DNA of 64,000 bases from Notospermus geniculatus (taxonomy: Eukaryota; Nemertea; Pilidiophora; Heteronemertea; Lineidae): positions 18,821-82,820 of the forward strand of contig NMRB01000731.1 in assembly GCA_002633025.1 (NCBI GenBank). The letters run 5' to 3'. This document shows, piece after piece, positions 32,233-41,900 of this stretch (within the stretch, counting starts at the first letter, position 1; each line of letters starts with the position of its first letter). The position numbers and the translations under genes were made by a program. The notes beneath the pieces are model-generated. The model saw only the letters and a program-made list of their open reading frames with translations. It was not told the origin of the DNA and did no database searches.

Positions 32233-32392
32233 GGGCGGCGCACACGAGCGACAATTTTGACCGATTTGTCGGCCGACTTGGCTTCCGACCGCCAAAGCGA
32301 CAAGATTTGGCGCTTCTGATTGGCTGATGTCTAGTCGCGCCACCAGTCTCGTAGGCGCTCGCCCAGATTTTGTCGCTCGTGTGCGGTGCCCT
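32233..32392. mobile_element. MITE C, flanked by TTAA on both sides
   Basis: GGGCGGCGCACACGAGCGAC ... GTCGCTCGTGTGCGGTGCCC TIRs of about 25 bp. TTAA at 32229-32232 and 32393-32396. Confidence 0.88.
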
Positions 32393-32396
32393 TTAA

Positions 32397-32526
32397 GGGC
32401 TGATTCATACTCGCTTGCGGACCGTCAAGCGCATGAAACTGATCGCAGGTTTCCACGACGTGAATGTGCACACGCAGTGAAATTGATCATAGTCGGCGCA
32501 AAATCCGGACGGAGTATGAATCAGCC
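32397..32526. mobile_element. MITE B', flanked by TTAA on both sides
   Basis: GGGCTGATTCATACTC ... GAGTATGAATCAGCC TIRs. TTAA at 32393-32396 and 32527-32530. Same family as the nested MITE B. Confidence 0.9.
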
Positions 32527-32530
32527 TTAA

Positions 32531-33326
32531 CGGTGTGTGCCGACACCGACACAAACGATTGCCTAGGCTACTGTTTTCGGTTGTCAAGTCGAGTTGTAGA
32601 GACCAACTAAAATGCCTCACTTCATTCTATGGTGACTGGAATAAGTGACATATCACATTACCACGAGGTACATGTAGATCTACATGTAGGCCTACATGGA
32701 GGCTATATTTGCCATCTGAAATACGTGTAAGATCAACCTAATTTGTCATAAATATATATGACAATTCGTTCTTGATGTGAAATATACAGTAGGTCCAATC
32801 ACCAATACCTTTCATTACCGATGAACATGTATAGAAGGCAATCGGCAGGTGTAATATGTCTTGTTAATTTCTCCAACTGGCCGGAGACATGGTCAAAATG
32901 ACATGGTAGGCGACTCGGCCATTGTGGAGAAATGAAGTAAGAATGTTTCATATGATATATGATTGGGTTTTGTGGCAATTATTAGCCATTGACAATGTAA
33001 TCCCGAGTTCTTGAAGCGGTGCGTTGATTATGCAGGACACAGTTCCAAGATTGGGCGAACCAGCGGTGGACAGTCCCCGGTCCTTTCGGAATCCGTTCAA
33101 TCCTTCTAAAAGCCAACACCAACAACAACATAGTCAACAACGAATGGCTTTCTCTTGGCACATTCCATTTGAATATAACTCGTCCGTCAGCATGAAAAAA
33201 GAACACTAAACAACTCGAATAAACTTTAGGACAATTTATTCAATTGGTACATCGTTATTGAGAGGTTTGGAAATGACTCATGTCACTAATACGTCCTCGT
33301 AAACGTTCATGTGTCCAGGGGCAGTG
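32531..33326. other. No gene recognised
   Basis: Contains ACATGTAGATCTACATGTAGG at about 32671, a near-palindrome. Small frames at 32982-33209 are antisense shadows of each other. Confidence 0.45.
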
Positions 33327-33393
33327 GGCCCTAAAATTTCCCTTATCTTTTGTTTGGAACAATAGTTTAAGGGAAATTTTACACTTAAGGGCC
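33327..33393. repeat. Hairpin with about 20-bp arms
   Basis: GGGCCCTAAAATTTCCCTTA faces TAAGGGAAATTTTACACTTA with GGGCCC at the end. It shares its right end with the next foldback element. Confidence 0.75.
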
Positions 33394-33540
33394 CGTGTGC
33401 ACCAAACGAAGATTATCTCGAACTCGGGTTGAGTTACAACTTCGCAATTGTTCAGGTTTGCCAGGGCATGATGTGGCAATGGAAAGGTTGTGGCTCAACC
33501 TGAGTTCAAGATAATCGTTGCTTGGTGCATACGGCCCAAG
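33385..33540. mobile_element. Foldback element, copy 2
   Basis: GGGCCCGTGTGCACCAAACG ... TTGCTTGGTGCATACGGCCC with inner arms ACTCGGGTTGAGTTACAAC / GTTGTGGCTCAACCTGAGT. Longer relative of 4761-4886. Confidence 0.85.
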
Positions 33541-34137
33541 ATGTATGCATACCGTACGGCTTCTGGGTCCATATTCCATATAGACACGTCAAGCTTGCAG
33601 GTCTTGAACTTGTCACTTTTGCCGAATGGTAGGCTACTTTACATGTTTATGACGTTGCTGTGAGAAACGGTTTCTAGTTTGTTTAACGTGGCTACACACT
33701 CTACATGGTTGAAGACTTTAAAGCTCTCTTACACTCTTAGTAACAAATGATAAAGTAACACTCTGCCGATTTCTGAGAGTTTCTCCATTACTGGGATCAA
33801 AAAATTGTAAGCTCCCATTTCAATTTTTGCTGGACCGAACAGACAATAGTAGGACTCGGAACTGAGTTTATAAACATTATAAAGTACAGAAAGGGAGTGA
33901 ATCATGAGGAACCCGATTGATCTTTTCGCCCGACAGGGCGGTGCTGCGAGCGAGGTTACCGAGGACGTAGCGTCACGACGTTAACAGGGACGAAACGTCA
34001 AAAATGATACAACTGTTCACAGCGCCTCCTAGTGGCGGTAGTCCTGCAGGTTCCTAATATTGTTGATCAGAAGTTTTCTCTAGAAAAACGTGAGCTTGGA
34101 TTTCAACCTATCACAATAACGATCACGAATATGTTAA

Positions 34138-34415
34138 AGCCCCACTGTACATGTATTGAATTTGAAAAACGCAAATCATCGCCGCGATTCTTGACGTCAG
34201 TGCACGACGTCAGCGTAGTGTAAAATGTACTGCGCTCCATCTGAACACATTAGGGCTCTCCCTGCAGTTTTTGTTCAATGTGTGCTGAAACCTATGCCTT
34301 GATTCTCTGAAGTACGTATCAGACAAGCATTTTGGGGCCCTTCACAAGCTATTAGACCTCTATGTGCTCTCTCCGAACATTTTGAAAATGTCGTAAAATT
34401 CAATACAGTGGGGCT
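34138..34415. mobile_element. MITE, flanked by TTAA on both sides
   Basis: AGCCCCACTGTACATGTATT ... AATACAGTGGGGCT TIRs with TTAA at 34134-34137 and 34416-34419. Confidence 0.85.
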
Positions 34416-34578
34416 TTAAACATTCCTCCTTTAAAATTTTCAAGAAGTGTCGCAAATGCGTTTCACAGAATTCTTCAAAATGGCGTCGGGATTCGTACAT
34501 TTTCATTGTGTTCTTGTGTATATTTCATGTGGTATGTCTCCAAATCCTTAGTCTAACCGTCTTTATTTTCCTCTTCAG

Positions 34579-34722
34579 CCGTCACACTAGCGCCCGCTCG
34601 GCTGCCGGACGCATTTCGCCGTGTCTCCGATGTCACAGAAAGTGCCCGCGGCGCATTTGTAACTCTGCGTGCTTCCTGGTTGGAACACTACATCACAATC
34701 TTCACCTTCACCTTAAAAGGAA
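34579..34722 (+). CDS. Orphan exon candidate
   Basis: 144 bp between TTTATTTTCCTCTTCAG and a GGAA|GTAAGT donor. Two frames are open across it: one reads FRRVSDVTESARGAFVTLRA, the other is Cys/Arg rich (PCLRCHRKCPRRICNSACFL). No family is recognised in either, and the interval may be noncoding. Confidence 0.25.
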
Positions 34723-34785
34723 GTAAGTATGTAAAATACACTTACAGTGATGGCCAAAATTATTCCAATACAAGGTATATCTTAA

Positions 34786-35069
34786 AGCCGCACAGTATAG
34801 ACAGATGGGTCATAATCGGCGACCCTCTAGTCTCGGTCACCCAGCCGCTGTTTCGAATCTGGGGATCTGTGTGGCAGTACTGCGGAACGAAACGGCTGGC
34901 TGCGCAAGACTACACGCAGCATTGGGAATTCCCCCAACCTCGATGCTGGATAATGCTACATGTATAATATGTGGTTCTATGGTAATTATACATTACGCAC
35001 GCCTGTAAATGAGGTTGCACTATGATTTCGGCCGAACTGGGAGTGAGTAGCGCTGCATACTGTGCGGCT
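34786..35069. mobile_element. MITE, flanked by TTAA on both sides
   Basis: AGCCGCACAGTATAG ... CATACTGTGCGGCT TIRs with TTAA at 34782-34785 and 35070-35073. Confidence 0.85.
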
Positions 35070-35990
35070 TTAAGACGTTGCCATACAAAGTCTGGCTTCC
35101 ATTTTTCACATTTTTCACTAATACATGTAATGGGGAACCGGCGTGCCCAAAGGAGGCGCTGGGGAACAACTCAGTTTTAACACCAAAGCGCATGCGCTGC
35201 CAGTCGTCACTGACGTCGCGCATCGTTCGTGACGTTGTGCGATACGTCATTCAGAATCAATGACGTTGCTCTTCGGTCTGTTATTTAAGGCCCATTTAGA
35301 CGATCATACATTTGTTCAAATTTTCATCATACATGCTGTTGAATACGACAGTCCTTTCAAAAATTGCCGCTCATCTAACACGTGGGACAAAGTATTCGGC
35401 ACAAAGTCTTATGAAAAGGGGACATTTCACACAGAGATTTTTATGAAATTGGACGCAAGTGTAGTGGTATCTATTACAGTTAAATGGAAAGATTTTATTA
35501 GGACAACAGTAATGCAAATACATGTATGTCCTTGAGTTTTAGGACGAGATAATGGGTCAAGAAGCGATTTTGTCATCATCGCAATTGGGTGTTTTTTCCT
35601 TTCCGCTGGATCAAAACTCGTGAAACAAATCGCCGTTCGGCACTTTCTCTTCTCTTCCCGCACACATTTGCAACACGGATTTTGATTGGTACGTCGATTA
35701 GCCTTCGTACACCGATGATTGGCTGAGGCTCTGAGCTCATCAGAAGCGGGAAATGTGATGGATTCAAACAAGGCTAGATGGGCGTCAGGCCAGATAGACT
35801 GGTGAGAGTCAGATGGGAATACCGAGAGTCATTCAAATACATCTTCACTGAGTTCAGGTCAAGACTCGGCTTCTCCTCCCTTGACCTTCACGCAAGCAAA
35901 CCACATTCCGTGTTCAAGGATTTCCCCGGTCCCAAAAATAGCAACCAATCACGGCAAAGCTTGCATCGGCAGCTCGGGTATGATGACAAG
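35070..35990. other. No gene recognised
   Basis: The open frame 35778-36098 is only partly meaningful. Its last part is the start of the helicase fragment described next. Confidence 0.45.
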
Positions 35991-36196
35991 ATGGCGGTCG
36001 ATGAAACTTTTTATTCGAATGCAAACTCTCCGTGGAAGGACTTAGCAGTACTCAAAAAGAAGCCGCGAAGGCAATATTCGATGGAGACTATTTGTTAGTG
36101 TGTTGTAGGACTGGCAGTGGGAAGTCAATTATGTACCAGCAGGCTAGTGTTGTTCGCTACGAAGTTGAACGGCGTACCCGGTACTCGTATGAATAA
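35991..36196 (+). pseudogene. RecQ-like DNA helicase N-terminal fragment, frameshifted
   Basis: One frame carries QKEAAKAIFDGDYLLVCCRT then GSGKSIMYQQ (36053-36150). This is the Q..AI...G.D.L layout followed by a Walker A motif (TGSGKS) with the YQ that typifies RecQ-family ATP-dependent DNA helicases. Upstream, ATG at 35991 starts MAVDETFYSNANSPWKDLAV in a different frame. The two frames meet at a run of five A at 36054-36058, consistent with loss of one base. The helicase frame stops at TAA 36194-36196, and motifs Ia to VI are not present downstream. It is best read as a decayed fragment of a multicopy RecQ-like gene. A sequencing error plus an intron is the alternative. Confidence 0.6.
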
Positions 36197-36345
36197 ATTA
36201 TCGCAAAGAGCCTAGCTGATTGGGCGCACGAGAAAATCCCAAAGCGTTGAACACGGAATCTGGTTGCTTGCTGCAGAGTGTAGGAAGAGGTTAGCGATTT
36301 CTACACGATGCATTATGCAGAATGTTCAAATATAGCTAAACTTAC

Positions 36346-36529
36346 CCAATATATTGATGCAATGAGGACAACAACCGCATCTTCCAGCACCTGTCGGCCT
36401 GTATTCGCCTTTGCACGGAGCCAGAGCAGGGCAGCGGTACGTCTTGCAGAAGTTCTCACCGCACGTCGCCGCGGAAAGCGTTTCGGAAACCATGAACACG
36501 AGAAAACACAGAAGAACTAACTTGTACAT
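36346..36529 (-). CDS. First exon of a small Cys-rich secreted protein
   Basis: From ATG at 36529 the minus strand encodes a clear signal peptide (MYKLVLLCFLVFMVSETLSA) and then a domain with eight cysteines in about 40 residues, including CGENFCKTYRCPALAPC and GRCGCCPHC. The frame reaches a consensus donor (TTGG|GTAAGT) after 61 codons, so the gene continues toward lower coordinates. No second exon was identified. The C.CCP.C ending is reminiscent of IGFBP-type or fungal-protease-inhibitor-like domains, but the match is by eye only. Possible roles include protease inhibition or defence. Function is not assigned. Confidence 0.5.
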
Positions 36530-37237
36530 TTTGAAGTTCGTTGCCTGCTTAGATTTTAGCCGAATTCTGTCAAAGTATCAAACACCAGTTGTTCCCGACT
36601 CGGAGAGTTCTAAATGCAGTAATACGACGGCAAAGTTATATTGAAACTATTTATTTGCTTTCAGTCGCATTATATGCTATTATCTTCAAATTATCCGCAA
36701 ATTACAGCAATATGCATCGTTTTGACATCGTAATCTTGTGACAGTAGGTGGATAATTGAGCCGTTAACACAAAATATATGTCAAGCGGTGATTTTATGCA
36801 GTTATGAGATACAAAATCAGGCGATATAAGACTTGACAACAAATCGTCTTTTAAGTACAGATAAATAATCCACATAATATTCCCCACTAATTAGTCTGAA
36901 AAAGAAAAAAACCTATTATTTAGAATGGTGCGATACCAATCTCCTTTATTAACGAGTTTTCATTCTGCTCAGAAATTTGGCCCTTCACCTGTTCACTCGT
37001 GGTCGAAATCCATATTGTCACTGATGTTCTCAATACAAACAGAGACTATTTGACCATCTTTCTGTTTCTCATCACTGAAACATTGCGAAAGCAAGCTTTG
37101 GATATTTTTTCCGAAATAAATATTGCCACGATACATTTACCTTAAGCTACACTGTAAACAAATCATTTTGTAGAAAACATGAACACGTAAACGCAATAAA
37201 AGCATAAATACAGACAGATACTCTTCTACAGGCTTAA
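36530..37237. other. No gene recognised
   Basis: AT-rich upstream flank of the Cys-rich exon. Confidence 0.45.
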
Positions 37238-37492
37238 AGCCTAATTCGTACTTCAACGCACCCACTGGCGTCGCCCGCGACCGACGCGCGATTTTGCGAT
37301 CGACGCCGACCCCGTCACGCGACTTGGTCGGCGTCCGATCGCGAGACTCTAATTACTTGAGTCGTTTCATTACGCGTCGCCGTCGCTGAGCTACACGCTG
37401 GACTATGAATCAACTCCGCGAAGCGAAGTCGGCGTCGATTTTGATCGCGCGTCGGTCGCTGATGGCCGGGCGTCGAAGTATGAACTAGGCTT
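37238..37492. mobile_element. GC-rich MITE at a TTAA
   Basis: AGCCTAATTCGTACTTC ... GAAGTATGAACTAGGCT TIRs. TTAA at 37234-37237 on the left; the right flank is TTTT. The interior is rich in CGTCGC/GCGACG words. Confidence 0.75.
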
Positions 37493-38069
37493 TTGGCAGC
37501 GTTGTGACACTCAAAAGGCACTATTAGTATTAATATGCTGAACATGTTCTTCTTCTCTACATACATTAGTGCCAAATCCTTACTGTGGTTTTAAACCTTG
37601 TCATACATGTACATGTCATATTTTTGTCGAAATTTTCGTCTCTGAACTCATTTGTACATGTATGTTCACATTAGAAGAACCATATATCCAGGACAGAAGT
37701 TAATAGAGTAACAACTGTAATTATTTTGATAAGGTCATTCACAATCAGTATGTATGAGGTCATGTCAAAGGGTAATGCGTTTTGAATGTGATGAACACTG
37801 ATTGTCAAAAAAGTGATTCGGCAGCCAATTTCAGGATCATGGGCACCGAATAGTGATTCACCATAGTTATGTTGTCATTCAATTAAGATTCATAGCAATT
37901 CACATCTAGACAGCACAAAAAACTGAAATGGTATTCCAAAGCTGTACAAAAAGTATATTATCTAAACGATTTTGAAAAGTACATATTAATTTTTGTTGAA
38001 TCTCACGATCTAAAGTTGGGAGTTTGGGTTTTTAGTCTGATATCAACAAGGCAGAGGTGTCATCCGACT
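37493..38069. other. No gene recognised
   Basis: AT-rich 3' flank of the DUOX gene. No exon support. Confidence 0.45.
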
Positions 38070-38410
38070 TTACACTTTAACCCCAGTCTATCCTGAAACC
38101 TTTCAGTAGAACTCAGATGAGCTGCCCATCAGCGCTACAATCTAGCCATTTCCGACCGGTACCCATTTATACACCTGGGTCGCGAGAGGCCGGTAAGGAA
38201 AAGAGACTTGTCCAAAGTCTCACGCCACAGTGGGATTCGAACCAGGTGTGACAGGAATCAACGTCCTGGGAACGCAAGTCCGCCAAACAATAGCCGGCTA
38301 TTGAAGGTTATATTCGATCATGGTCTCTATAGCCATATACATGTATTCCAATCCCTCGCTGAAAAATAAGACAGGACTTTGATTCCAGGGGGACTTTGAT
38401 TCCTGCCACA
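38070..38410. repeat. SINE-like dispersed repeat 3' of DUOX
   Basis: GGTACCCATTTATACACCTG, AAAGTCTCACGCC and GTGGGATTCGAACCA form a block with a B-box-like GATTCGAACC in minus-strand sense. Its distal part, 38247-38410, is related to 40640-40815 in DUOX intron 23 (AACGTCCT, GGTCTCTA...GCCATAT, GGACTTTGATTCCAGGG). Confidence 0.65.
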
Positions 38411-38525
38411 TCGGGACCCTCTGACCGCTATAGTGGGAAACCCAAACCACTACACCACCGTGACTCCTTTATCTATGCGTCTTCTTTTCCGTGAAATATC
38501 TTCTTACGTGTAAAATATGTACAAT

Positions 38526-38531
38526 TTTATT
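38526..38531 (-). promoter_or_regulatory. Candidate polyadenylation signal of DUOX
   Basis: AATAAA on the minus strand, 264 bp past the DUOX stop codon. Confidence 0.35.
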
Positions 38532-38794
38532 CACAAACAAAAATCTAAAAGGCAATAAGGTGCCTACTAACTTCATAAGTAGAGGCTTAGTCCTGGTGTT
38601 CACAAAAACACTGTCCAAATTCCGAGAACAGACCATCTGCCTAAAACCGGGGAACCATTGGCCTGTCTGTTGAATATCACGATTTCTGGCAAACTTTCTT
38701 GGCACAGAACGTCACAATGACGTCAGAGGTCAAGTGTCGCTACATCTCCTCCGAGAAGGTCATCTTTCATTGAGATATATCGGTGCTGCATAAC

Positions 38795-38917
38795 TTAGAA
38801 GTTTTCGTAATGATGCTTAAAGACTGCCCCCGTTGTCTTACTTGCCTCGATGCAAGCTTTCTCCATACCTCGGGTCAGTCCAGCTGGACCACAGCTAAAC
38901 ACACCAACTTTCTGAAC
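38795..38917 (-). CDS. DUOX: DUOX exon 25: C-terminus and stop
   Basis: 123 bp. [20 protein letters not shown], ending FKHHYENF then TAA. The HHYENF tail is nearly invariant in DUOX/NOX enzymes. Confidence 0.95.
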   Translation of the reverse strand, partial: VQKVGVFSCGPAGLTRGMEKACIEASKTTGAVFKHHYENF

Positions 38918-41900
38918 CTAGGAAAGAAATTTAGAAATGATGAATCAGTACATGTAATGTACGTATGCATATACGCTGCGCCAGCATATGATAATCGCTG
39001 GCTCAACTTTAACAAAAAAACGTTACATCCTCGCGAGAGTCCAACAATGCTGAAAACATGGCCGACCATCACGTGACCGCGGAGGCGGTAGATAGGCTTG
39101 TTATTTTACCTTTATCTCGTAAACAAGCGCCAGATAAAAATCGTATACAGCGGTAAATGTCAGAATGTCGTTGGAGATAATAGAATTCATGACTTGTGAG
39201 TGAAAGTTCAAAATAAATTGCGGGTTCTCATGAGATTTTGTGGAATTAATTACAAACAAGATCATTTGAATGATCTATCGGCAATGATATGTAGATTATT
39301 CTAAAAAGTCGTCTTGTCAGCATTTGCGACTGTACTCCTAGAATATCAAGGTTCAACTTGGAGGTCACTGTGGTTATAATGGTGAGAATTGATAAAATAA
39401 TCAAGCTGTAATCTACCTCTGGGTGAACCTGGCTGACTCCCCTCAAAAATTTGGTAAACTGCGGGCGTCCAAAATGTGTACTTGCCCTCAGACCAGTAAA
39501 CAGACTCTTCCCTGAGATCCTCTGGAAGTGCTCGTCGCAGATATACTGTAAAGGATATTCTGATTGGTCAGCAGCGGAATATGTGAACAAAACGAGCCAA
39601 TGAGATATCCTGTAACGTTATGTTCGTTTTTGCTGTTGGAAGATTCCATGGGGTGACTTTATTCGAATTGAACTAGGCCTACATGTAGGCCTAGGCCTGT
39701 CTGTTTTGGGACACCCTGTACAGTTAGTAACTAACACACCAATCCGCTTTCCCGTTTTTTTTTGAGGGTGACCTTTTCAATCGCGAGAGGATAATCTCAG
39801 GAACAGTCGCCAAAATATCACCAGCCACGAATCTGGTTTCCAGATGAAGATGACCCGATTGGGTTGGACTTCGATCAGCAAAAACTATCAGGACGAAAAT
39901 TTAAAATGTAGGTGAAGATTGTTATCAACAGTGATGAGTATGAAATGTCGCCAACGGTGGTCAATTGAGCTTGCAATGATAGTTGGAAAATGTTAGGTCA
40001 AAAAGGGGAACTTGTAGAGAGATTTAGTATCTCCTGATTTATTATATGTATAGTTTTGATTTCTCATCACCCTCCACGATGAAGCGGTGTACCAAAATCT
40101 ATACTAGTAATCATGAAAATAATCTGTGTCAGATGTTCTTCACTGACGTCACAACGGTCACGTGACTGTAAAGAATCGGCCATGTTGGCTGTCAAATGAC
40201 CGGCGACGACGTCAAAACTGTCACGTCATGACATTTTGACGCCACGAGCTGTGTGTTGACGCTGTGTTCATGCCGTGACGTCGCCTGACATTTTAACGGC
40301 CAATATGGCGTCATCGCGTCGTCATGGAAATGTGACGTCACTTGAAGAACCACTATTTACCAGCATCGTTGTCCTCAGATCAAACTGTTGGAAAAACTGA
40401 GTGATGAAGATGTGGGTGGTGATGATCCCGCGTTTGTCCGCCTCTTCCACTGCCCTCAAAATGTCAATAAACCACTCGTACGCATGATGCGATCCATTTA
40501 CCCAAAGGAAATACAACTGGAAAAAACAGCTTTAAATTTCAGCAAAATTGTCTCGGCCTGTCTTAAAAACATTGACTTGATCCGAGCACCATCAAGTCTC
40601 AGTATTGGGCGAATACATGCACAGTAGGAGGAAACCAGTGTTCCCGGAGAAAGCCGGTGTACCAGTGGACAACGTCCTTGGAATGCAGGTCCAAAAAATA
40701 ATAGCCCGCTGGTTATTCGAATGGCCATGGTCTCTAGCCATATGTTATTCTAATCCCTCGTTGAATAATCTGGACTTTGATTCCAGGGAGACTTAGATCC
40801 CTGTCACACCGGTGTAACATCTGCCAGTGTTCCCCATCTGTGAGTGTTCCCTTCCTATTGTCTGACGGAATAAGCGGCGACTTGACAATAGAGGACACAC
40901 AGAGAAACATGTCAATCTATCTGCCAGCGTTTCCCAAACAATAAGGGGGACACTCATCCACAGAAACACTGGCAGATATAACACTTGCGTGTCAAAGATA
41001 GCCCTCTCTAAGGCCGGTTTCACACTGCGAGCGAAATGGCGAAGCGAAGCGAATTCCATTGTCCTGTAGCGTTACAGGCCATTGTCATGCTCTCAGATCT
41101 TTTCACCACATCGCTTCGCTTCGCCGTTTCGCTCGCAGTGTGAACCCGGCCTAACACAAGAAGAATGGGTGCGACAGGGATTGACCCCAGGACCTCAGCA
41201 GTGACAACGCCGATGTTTCACTACGCCACTCTGACAGCCCTCTCGGTCTATCTGATGCTGACTCTACCTTCTGACATTTGATCTTATTCTTGATTGGGTG
41301 GTTGTCCGAGGCCATCAGCTGGACAAAATCCTTCAGGATTGACGCGTAAGGGGTCACCCCGATGCCTCCGCCGACTAGCACGGCCACGTCAAACTTGAAC
41401 CAGTCTTGCTGACCCGCGCCGTATGGCCCGTCCATGATGATCTAATTATAAATTCAACAGAATTTTCTTTAAATTGAGACAATGATTACATGTACGACAT
41501 ATTTTGTTTAGATCGGTGAAATCATCGCGTAGTTGCACTGATTTCACGAAACTCACCCTCCCAGTTTCTAACCACTACCCACTACGTAACCCGCGCTCTG
41601 AATCCGCTTCAGTTGATGCGATCTTCAAAGTATCACTAACAGATGGCGTTCGGGGACTCCCGCTGGGAATCTGCCGCGGGTATGAATTATACAGTGCACA
41701 CGTATCTCAGCCAATCAGAAAGTGTGTTAGGCCCCGTCGGTTAAACCTGTGATGATGGCTGATGATTGGATCCCTCGTCAAACAGCGCCGTCTATTGATG
41801 ATCATTCACGTTTGCGCCAATCATACCAGTGTTTAGTGGGTCTATACCTATGGCCAACTGAACACTGGGGACGAGAGTGTCTGATTTCATTAGACTTGGA

